Shown here: positions 14,270 through 20,281 of the stretch, piece after piece
Position numbering within the stretch: the first letter of the stretch is position 1
How the letters are laid out: each line of letters opens with the position of its first letter
NCBI GenBank assembly: GCA_002469845.1
Contig: DKNZ01000023.1
Span: 1 to 20,281 of the forward strand
Direction: 5' to 3'
DNA: 20,281 bases
DNA from: Cellvibrionales bacterium UBA7375
Lineage (GTDB): Bacteria; Pseudomonadota; Gammaproteobacteria; Pseudomonadales; Porticoccaceae
Notes under the pieces: model-generated
Seen by the model: only the letters and a program-made list of their open reading frames with translations
Told to the model about the DNA's origin: nothing
Databases searched by the model: none
Made by a program: the position numbers and the translations under genes

Positions 14270-16081
14270 ATGTCTATTGAAAATTTGCGCAATATTGCGA
14301 TCATCGCTCACGTTGATCATGGTAAAACAACTCTGGTTGATAAACTTCTTAGCCAATCAGGGACTCTTGATCGCAAAGACGTTGGATCTGAGAGGCTAAT
14401 GGATTCTAATGATCAAGAAAAAGAGCGGGGAATTACTATCCTCGCCAAAAATACTGCAATCAATTGGAATAACTATCGCATCAATATTGTAGATACCCCA
14501 GGTCACGCTGATTTCGGCGGTGAAGTCGAGCGAGTCCTCTCTATGGTTGACTCGGTATTACTGTTAGTAGATGCCGTCGACGGGCCCATGCCGCAGACTC
14601 GATTTGTAACCTCTAAAGCATTTGAGAAAGGGTTACGCCCCATTGTTGTAATAAACAAGGTAGACCGTCCTGGTGCGCGACCAGACTGGGTAATGGACCA
14701 AGTTTTTGATCTCTTTGATAGCCTTGGCGCTACCGACGAGCAACTGGACTTTCCGGTTATTTATGCTTCAGCTCTAAACGGCATCGCCGGAACTGATGCT
14801 GACAATATGGCGGAAGATATGACGCCTTTATATGAAATGATTATTGCTGATGTTCCTTCTCCTAAGGTTGATATTAGTGGTCCATTCCAAATGCAGATTT
14901 CTGCACTAGCCTATGATAGCTATGTTGGAGTTATAGGTGTCGGTAGAATCACCAGAGGCACATTAAAGCCAGGTCAGCAGGTCGTAGTCAAAGCTGCAGA
15001 TGGAAAAGAGCGCAAAGGCAAAGTACTTAATGTAAAAGGCTATCTAGGTCTTGATCAGGTTGAAACAACATTAGCAGAAGCCGGCGATATCGTTTGTATC
15101 AATGGCATCGATGGTCTAGGCATTTCAGATACACTCTGCGACCCAGAGCATATTGAAGCTCTTCCCGCGCTAAGTGTTGATGAGCCAACAGTGAGTATGA
15201 CCTTTATTGTCAATAACTCTCCTTTCGCTGGCTTGGAAGGAAAATACGTTACCACAAGGAATATTAAAGATCGTCTTGATCAAGAATTAATTCACAACGT
15301 GGCATTACGCGTCAGAGAAGGCGACTCCCCCGATAAATTTATTGTTTCAGGCCGCGGCGAACTTCACTTATCAGTCTTGATTGAAACAATGCGCCGTGAA
15401 GGCTTTGAAATGGGCGTCTCACGCCCAGAAGTTGTAACCAAAATTGTCGACGGCAGCGTTCATGAACCCTTTGAACAAGTTGTTATTGATGTGGAGGAAC
15501 AGCATCAGGGATCAGTAATGGAAGAGCTAGGCACGCGTAAGGGCGAAATGTCTAATATGGAACTTGATGGAAAAGGACGGGTGCGACTCGAGTTTATGAT
15601 CCCTTCTCGTGGATTGATTGGCTTTCGCGGTGCCTTCCTAACCCTAACTTCAGGCTCGGGCATAATGACTAGCGTGTTCGATCATTATGGTCCTGCTAAA
15701 GAAGGGGAAACCCATAGCCGCCAAAATGGTGCCCTAATCAGTATGATAAAAGGCAAGACGGCAGCGTTCGCACTGTTTAATATTCAGGCTCGGGGCCGTT
15801 TATTTCTGGGGCATGCGGTTGATGTTTATGAAGGACAGATTGTTGGCATTCACAGTCGAGGTAACGATCTAGTAGTCAACCCGATCAAAGGTAAGCAGCT
15901 GACTAATGTTCGGGCCTCTGGAACTGATGAGGCACTAACCCTTGTGCCGCCAATAAAACATACCCTTGAGCAGGCATTAGAATTTATCGAAGACGATGAG
16001 CTGGTGGAAGTAACACCCGTGAGCATCAGACTTCGAAAAAAATTATTGACTGAAAACCTGCGTAAACGCGCACCTAAATAA
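14270..16081 (+). CDS. typA: Ribosome-associated GTPase TypA/BipA
   Basis: A 603-aa translational GTPase of the EF-G family. G1 is AHVDHGKTT (residues 13-21), G2 lies around RGITI, G3 is DTPGHADFGGEVERV, and G4 is NKVDRPGARP. Domain II, EF-G III/V-like domains (FIVSGRGELHLSVLIETMRRE, SRGLIGFRGAFLT) and the BipA-specific C-terminal domain ending near LRKRAPK complete it. BipA aids 50S assembly and growth in cold or stress. In-frame TTG at 14207 would add MKFSYNRDFFVTNEW..., but it lies upstream of the predicted -10, and the ATG at 14270 gives the universal MSIENLRNIAIIAHVDH-type start. It faces away from glnA. Confidence 0.97.
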   Translation: MSIENLRNIAIIAHVDHGKTTLVDKLLSQSGTLDRKDVGSERLMDSNDQEKERGITILAKNTAINWNNYRINIVDTPGHADFGGEVERVLSMVDSVLLLVDAVDGPMPQTRFVTSKAFEKGLRPIVVINKVDRPGARPDWVMDQVFDLFDSLGATDEQLDFPVIYASALNGIAGTDADNMAEDMTPLYEMIIADVPSPKVDISGPFQMQISALAYDSYVGVIGVGRITRGTLKPGQQVVVKAADGKERKGKVLNVKGYLGLDQVETTLAEAGDIVCINGIDGLGISDTLCDPEHIEALPALSVDEPTVSMTFIVNNSPFAGLEGKYVTTRNIKDRLDQELIHNVALRVREGDSPDKFIVSGRGELHLSVLIETMRREGFEMGVSRPEVVTKIVDGSVHEPFEQVVIDVEEQHQGSVMEELGTRKGEMSNMELDGKGRVRLEFMIPSRGLIGFRGAFLTLTSGSGIMTSVFDHYGPAKEGETHSRQNGALISMIKGKTAAFALFNIQARGRLFLGHAVDVYEGQIVGIHSRGNDLVVNPIKGKQLTNVRASGTDEALTLVPPIKHTLEQALEFIEDDELVEVTPVSIRLRKKLLTENLRKRAPK

Positions 16082-16118
16082 ATTATTCAATGAGCATTTA
16101 AAATTCTATATAAAAATG

Positions 16119-16139
16119 GGCTATTCTCAATGAATAGCC
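16119..16139. terminator. Hairpin after typA, weak terminator candidate
   Basis: Perfect 8-bp inverted repeat GGCTATTC-TCAAT-GAATAGCC, 37 bp after the typA stop. No immediate T-run follows on the plus strand; the better T-run is on the minus strand, where no gene needs it. It may act as an RNA-protecting hairpin or an inefficient terminator. Confidence 0.4.
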
Positions 16140-16164
16140 TACATGGATTCTTTTATTCACATTA

Positions 16165-16437
16165 ATGACAGGGTGGTTCTTTTTAACTGTTAGTTCAACG
16201 GATCCTGTGTCCTCCATTTGGTGGATTATCGCTGCAGCTGTCATAGGTTTGTTACTGGGCCATCTGCGCGGAATTATTGTTCTAATAGCCATTTCTACAA
16301 GTGCTACTATTTTTCTTCAGTTTAGTTTAAACACCGTTATCGCAAAGCAAATTATGGCTATAATTATGTTTTTCCTAAAAGGACATCAATATGCTCGGCT
16401 TAATTCAACGTGTCTCTTCAGCTTCGGTGTCTATTGA
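16165..16437 (+). CDS. Doubtful small membrane protein ORF between typA and dtd
   Basis: A 90-codon frame with up to three hydrophobic stretches (roughly residues 18-35, 38-58 and 60-72) fills the 309-bp gap between typA and dtd and runs 47 bp into dtd in another frame. For it: the hydrophobic pattern and the lack of any other content in the gap. Against it: no ribosome-binding site before the ATG, no family I recognise, and the overlap with dtd. If it is not a gene, bases 16140-16380 hold nothing I can identify beyond the dtd ribosome-binding site AGGA. Confidence 0.25.
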   Translation: MTGWFFLTVSSTDPVSSIWWIIAAAVIGLLLGHLRGIIVLIAISTSATIFLQFSLNTVIAKQIMAIIMFFLKGHQYARLNSTCLFSFGVY

Positions 16438-16834
16438 TAGCCAAATTCACGGGTATATCAATCGGGGTATTCTGCTATTTCTGGGGGTAGAAAAGGGCGA
16501 CTCGGCAACGCAGTCTGATCAACTGCTACAAAAGATATTAAACTATCGCATCTTTAGTGATGAGCAGGGCAAAATGGACCTATCGCTAAAAAATATAGCC
16601 GGAGATTTACTAGTGGTTTCACAATTTACCCTTGCCGCCGACACCCAAAAGGGTCTTCGACCTAGTTTTTCTTCAGCCGCTCCACCTGCAGAAGCAAAAA
16701 ACCTTTATAACTACTTTTTAGGTCAAGCCAAAGTCATCCATAATGGAACGATTGCCAATGGTAAATTTGGTGCTGATATGCTTGTATCACTGTGCAATGA
16801 TGGGCCAGTGACATTTTTACTGAGTAGCAAATGA
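16391..16834 (+). CDS. dtd: D-aminoacyl-tRNA deacylase
   Basis: A 147-aa chirality-proofreading enzyme that hydrolyses D-aminoacyl-tRNAs. Signature motifs are SQFTL with Thr80 (residues 77-81) and NDGPVTFLL (136-144), containing the cross-subunit Gly-Pro. The N-terminal MLGLIQRVSSASV and the length (E. coli 145) are typical. AAAAGGA precedes the ATG. Its TGA stop is immediately followed by the stop codon of the convergent mpl gene, with no spacer and no visible terminator. Confidence 0.95.
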   Translation: MLGLIQRVSSASVSIDSQIHGYINRGILLFLGVEKGDSATQSDQLLQKILNYRIFSDEQGKMDLSLKNIAGDLLVVSQFTLAADTQKGLRPSFSSAAPPAEAKNLYNYFLGQAKVIHNGTIANGKFGADMLVSLCNDGPVTFLLSSK

Positions 16835-18223
16835 TTATTTGAGTTGTTCTAGCACACGTTGATGAAAGCCTTCAAAACTTCCATTACTCATAATCACAAT
16901 ATGTGTGGATTGATTGGCCCTATGATTATCGCTAATAATCTCCAGCGTTTCTTTGACTAGACTGTGTATATGGCTGTTCACCGATACCGCTATCCCAGCG
17001 TCTTTTGCAACTGCGGATAAATCCCAATCTATACTGGCATTTTGATACCATAGCACCTGATCGGCACTTACAACTGAAGACGCTAACTCGCCCTGATGAA
17101 CACCCAACTTCATTGTCGCTGATCGAGGCTCTATCACCGCCACTATCTGCGCATCACCTACTTTTGCTCGCAGGCCTTCAAGGGTGGTTTTTATAGCCGT
17201 TGGATGATGGGCAAAATCATCATAAACAGTCAAATTACGTTCGCTGTAGATCGGCTCCATTCGGCGCTTAATGCCAATAAATAAACTCAGCGCTTCACAG
17301 GCTTGTTTCAAATTAACGCCCACCTGATTGGCGGCAACGACCGCCGCCAGTGCATTATTAACATTATGCAAACCCGACTGTTGCCAACTGATGGTTCCCC
17401 GTTGATTGGAGTTTGCGTGGATTATCTCAAATTGCGACCCATCCTCAGATAATAACTGGTACTGCCAATTAGCATTAGCAGTACCAAAACTTTGTTTGTG
17501 GCTCCAACACCCCCTATCAATAACCTCAAGCACCGCTGAGTCATTGGCTGGATAGATAAGATTGCCATTGCTCGGCAAAATCCGCACGCAGTGGTGAAAC
17601 TGACGCTGTATAGCCGCCAAATCATCAAAGATATCGGCATGATCGTATTCTAAATTATTAATAATTAGGCAATCACTATGGTAGTGAACAAACTTAGAAC
17701 GCTTATCAAAAAAAGCCGTGTCATATTCATCCGCCTCAATCACAAAGTAATGATTGCCATCGGGGGCTGTCCCTCCTAGCCGCGCCGATATGCCAAAATC
17801 TTGTGGCACCCCGCCAATTAAGTACCCGGGGTTATAGTCTGCACTATCAAGTATTTTTGCCAGCATGCTACTGGTAGACGTTTTGCCATGAGTGCCTGAT
17901 ACCGATATAACATGTTTATCTTTTAAAAAATTGTCGCCTAGCCATTGAGGGCCAGAAATATAGGGGAGTTTTTGGTCGAGTATATATTCAACGCATGGAT
18001 TGCCACGAGACAGGGCATTACCCACAACAATCAAGTCTGGCGCGGGGTTCAATTGGGCAGGATCAAAACCCTCTATCAAATCAATACCCGCCTTTTGTAA
18101 CTGGGTACTCATTGGCGGATAGACATTGTCATCACAGCCAGACACCTGATGGCCCGCTGATTTAGCCAGCTGTGCTAAGCTGCCCATAAATGTTCCACAG
18201 ATACCTAAAAAATGCAGATGCAT
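16835..18223 (-). CDS. mpl: UDP-N-acetylmuramate:L-alanyl-gamma-D-glutamyl-meso-diaminopimelate ligase (Mpl)
   Basis: A 462-aa Mur-ligase-family enzyme that reattaches the murein tripeptide to UDP-MurNAc in peptidoglycan recycling. It has an N-terminal Rossmann part (MHLHFLGICGTFMGSLAQLA), the ATP-binding P-loop GTHGKTSTS (residues 110-118), EADEYDTAFFDKRSKF and NNLEYDHADIF characteristic of Mpl rather than MurC, and the C-terminal YDDFAHHPTAIKTT. Length agrees with E. coli Mpl (about 457). It is convergent with dtd. A 47-bp gap separates its start from the small gene upstream on the same strand. Confidence 0.95.
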   Translation of the reverse strand: MHLHFLGICGTFMGSLAQLAKSAGHQVSGCDDNVYPPMSTQLQKAGIDLIEGFDPAQLNPAPDLIVVGNALSRGNPCVEYILDQKLPYISGPQWLGDNFLKDKHVISVSGTHGKTSTSSMLAKILDSADYNPGYLIGGVPQDFGISARLGGTAPDGNHYFVIEADEYDTAFFDKRSKFVHYHSDCLIINNLEYDHADIFDDLAAIQRQFHHCVRILPSNGNLIYPANDSAVLEVIDRGCWSHKQSFGTANANWQYQLLSEDGSQFEIIHANSNQRGTISWQQSGLHNVNNALAAVVAANQVGVNLKQACEALSLFIGIKRRMEPIYSERNLTVYDDFAHHPTAIKTTLEGLRAKVGDAQIVAVIEPRSATMKLGVHQGELASSVVSADQVLWYQNASIDWDLSAVAKDAGIAVSVNSHIHSLVKETLEIISDNHRANQSTHIVIMSNGSFEGFHQRVLEQLK

Positions 18224-18270
18224 AATCTACTCTAATAAATTAAAACACCATTAGAACAATAAATTAAGCT

Positions 18271-18495
18271 CTAGGGTAGTGCCCATTGCTTACATCGCTT
18301 GGTTATTAATTTATTTTGTAACTTTGGATAATGAGGTAAGCCATTTTCATAGGGAGGGTAATCTTCACCTGCGATAAGAGGCAACAAGTATTTTCTTGCT
18401 TCATGAGTTATACCAAAACCGTCTTTACTAATAAAAAATGGGGCATTGTTTGCCATATTTAATCGTACTTCCCTTAAATTTTCGTAGATCTCCAT
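18271..18495 (-). CDS. Small hypothetical protein, unrecognised
   Basis: A 74-codon frame upstream of mpl on the same strand. It is soluble, mixed in composition and rich in Pro, Tyr and Lys (YLLPLIAGEDYPPYENGLPH), with a Cys near the end. I do not recognise a family. The ATG at 18495 has no clear ribosome-binding site. A second ATG at 18456 (MANNAPFFISKDG) has AAGGGAAG about 11 bases upstream and may be the real start, giving 61 aa. The balanced composition and absence of a competing frame favour a real gene, possibly co-transcribed with mpl. Confidence 0.5.
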   Translation of the reverse strand: MEIYENLREVRLNMANNAPFFISKDGFGITHEARKYLLPLIAGEDYPPYENGLPHYPKLQNKLITKRCKQWALP

Positions 18496-18614
18496 AATGC
18501 TACTTCTGACGATATTTATTATTACAGGCTATGTGGGGTATATAGGGCTTTCCCCTTGGCCACTATAAACGCATAATACAGGCCATAACTTTTGGGATCT
18601 GGGAAAATCCAAAT

Positions 18615-20281
18615 ATGCCCTATGCTTTTTTAGCACTGTATCAACGAATAATCATAGACCATCCATGGCGAGCTGTAGTGCTAGTTTTGGCTGTAGCCCT
18701 ATTGATGAGTCTTGGGCTACCCAATTTTAAGTTAGATGCATCAGCTGATTCTTTAACGCTAGAATATGATGAAGACCTAACTTTTTTTCGTGAAGTATCG
18801 CAACGCTATGGAAGTGATAATTTTTTAATCATCACCTTCTCACCCAAATCTGGCGATCTTTTTGATAAAAAAAATCTCGATTTATTAAGCTCGATAAGCA
18901 ATCAATTAAAAAAAATCGACGGCATAGCTAATACAATTTCTATGCTGGATGCGCCTCTACTTTACAGCCCAAAGATTGGTATCAGCGATTTAGATCAACC
19001 GCTAAACACCGTTATTTCTGAGGGTGTAGATAAGCAGGCCGCTAAACAGGAATTTTTAACCAGTCCAATCTATAAAAATATGCTGTTGAGTGCCGATGGC
19101 AGCACCACAGGTATAGTTGCTACTTTAAGTTTAGACCAACAATACCTTTCACTAGTTACCCGGCGCGACAATCTTAGACTATTGCGAGATACCGAAGGTT
19201 TAAGTTTGCAGCAAAACTACGAATTAGACAGTATTAGTTCCGAATTTCTCAATTACCGCACTGCAAAAACTGCAGAAGATCATCTGCGGGTAGCAAAAGT
19301 TCGACAAATCATGGATCAGTATCGCGATCATGCCACTATTTATCTTGGCGGACCCGATATGATTACCGCGGACATGATCGACTTTATTAAAAGTGATTTG
19401 GCTATCTTTGGTATCGGTATATTGATATTTATGGTGGCCACTTTAACCTTTATTTTTCGCTCTGCTCGCTGGGTGATTCTTCCTTTGTTTACCTGCGCTG
19501 TATGCCTAACCATTGTTCTTGGATTTTTAAGTTGGATAGATTGGCGTCTTACTGTTATTTCCTCCAATTTTGTATCCTTGTTACTAATAATTACTCTTGC
19601 GCTAACTATCCACCTAATTGTCCGCTATCGGGAACTGCAGGCGGCTAAACCAAAAACAGAGCAACGTCAGCTTGTAATAAGCACCATTGAGTCTATGGTC
19701 AAACCCTGTCTATATACAGTTTTAACCACTATTGTGGCCTTTAGCTCATTAGTAGTCAGTAATATTCGTCCAGTCATTGATTTTGGCTGGATGATGACTA
19801 TTGGCATTATTGTGGCCTTTATAGTGTCTTTTATTGTTATGCCTGCCGGTATGATGATTTTAGGAAAAAAAGATAAAGCTAATCTCAAAAAAGATGGTAG
19901 CAGCGCTATAACATCAAAGTTTGCAAATTTCACCGAGCAGAATGGTACTATTGTAATACTCTTAGCTGCAGTGCTCACGCTACTTTCGGGCTATGGAATT
20001 TCTCGCCTTGAAGTAGAGAATCGCTTTATTGATTATTTTAAAAGCGATACTGAAATCTATCGCGGCATGGAAGTTATAGATACTGCATTGGGCGGCACAA
20101 CTCCCTTAGATATTATTTTACAAGCACCCACTTTTGAAGCCTCCTATGCGGTAACAACTAATAATGAGTTTAATAGCGACGAGTATGATATTGATGAAGA
20201 ATACGAGTTGGATGACGGGTACGACGAATTTGACGAGTATGGAGAGCTTGATGAATATGGCGATATTGGGAGTGAGAGTGA
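18615..20281 (+). CDS. MMPL/RND-family exporter (3' end beyond window)
   Basis: About 555 codons of an inner-membrane RND-superfamily protein, open to the window edge. It has one N-terminal membrane segment (roughly residues 18-36), a periplasmic domain (about 40-255), a block of about five membrane segments (about 260-420) with LTIHLIVRYRELQ, then another segment and the start of the second periplasmic domain (ENRFIDYFKSDTEIYRGM, GGTTPLDIIL). This is the duplicated MMPL layout used for lipids, hopanoids or other hydrophobic cargo; the substrate cannot be told. From about residue 518 the sequence becomes a Glu/Asp/Tyr-rich low-complexity stretch. It is divergent from the small gene at 18271, with a 119-bp gap and no convincing -35/-10 pair. 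Confidence 0.9.
   Translation, partial: MPYAFLALYQRIIIDHPWRAVVLVLAVALLMSLGLPNFKLDASADSLTLEYDEDLTFFREVSQRYGSDNFLIITFSPKSGDLFDKKNLDLLSSISNQLKKIDGIANTISMLDAPLLYSPKIGISDLDQPLNTVISEGVDKQAAKQEFLTSPIYKNMLLSADGSTTGIVATLSLDQQYLSLVTRRDNLRLLRDTEGLSLQQNYELDSISSEFLNYRTAKTAEDHLRVAKVRQIMDQYRDHATIYLGGPDMITADMIDFIKSDLAIFGIGILIFMVATLTFIFRSARWVILPLFTCAVCLTIVLGFLSWIDWRLTVISSNFVSLLLIITLALTIHLIVRYRELQAAKPKTEQRQLVISTIESMVKPCLYTVLTTIVAFSSLVVSNIRPVIDFGWMMTIGIIVAFIVSFIVMPAGMMILGKKDKANLKKDGSSAITSKFANFTEQNGTIVILLAAVLTLLSGYGISRLEVENRFIDYFKSDTEIYRGMEVIDTALGGTTPLDIILQAPTFEASYAVTTNNEFNSDEYDIDEEYELDDGYDEFDEYGELDEYGDIGSES

Overview
The window reads as chromosomal DNA of a Gram-negative marine-type gammaproteobacterium, about 42-43% G+C by eye. 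The supporting evidence is gene content: phoBR, slyD, a YibN-type rhodanese with grxC and secB, ntrBC beside a GlnA with the adenylylation tyrosine, typA, dtd, mpl and an RND/MMPL exporter. The protein sequences look closest to Cellvibrionales/Porticoccaceae-like lineages. That placement is from memory of family sequences, not a search. I see no rRNA, tRNA, insertion sequence, phage gene or CRISPR array.

Left part (1-5041): the 3'-truncated phosphate sensor kinase phoR and the response regulator phoB lie on the minus strand, followed on the plus strand by slyD and a two-gene arsenate-detoxification operon. In that operon a dedicated GAPDH is encoded 2 bases before the ArsJ permease. A Pho box matching the E. 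coli consensus at all 18 positions sits 44 bp upstream of the GAPDH start. A weaker Pho box with a well-placed -10 precedes phoB. The likely logic is that phosphate starvation induces uptake that also admits arsenate, and PhoB then switches on conversion to 1-arseno-3-phosphoglycerate and its export. A conserved hypothetical gene closes this part.

Middle-left (5034-8053): a tight minus-strand run encodes an SprT-like zinc protein, a GIY-YIG nuclease-fold protein, a HutC-type GntR/UTRA regulator and a NYN-domain protein. Three copies of a TGTATATACA palindrome lie just upstream of the regulator. An rnm/yciV-type PHP phosphoesterase is divergent from the sprT-like gene.

Middle (8169-13923): a rhodanese-grxC-secB cluster ends at a bidirectional terminator facing ntrC. 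ntrBC and glnA follow on the minus strand. Each transcription unit has its own sigma-54 (-24/-12) promoter. One good NtrC palindrome lies upstream of ntrB and two, 31 bp apart, lie upstream of glnA. Together they give a complete nitrogen-limitation circuit. A terminator separates glnA from ntrBC.

Right part (14219-20281): typA, then a roughly 300-bp interval with at best a doubtful small membrane ORF, then dtd. dtd abuts the convergent peptidoglycan-recycling ligase mpl with no spacer. An unrecognised 74-codon gene follows, and then an MMPL/RND exporter runs off the window and ends inside a strongly acidic, Tyr-rich low-complexity stretch.
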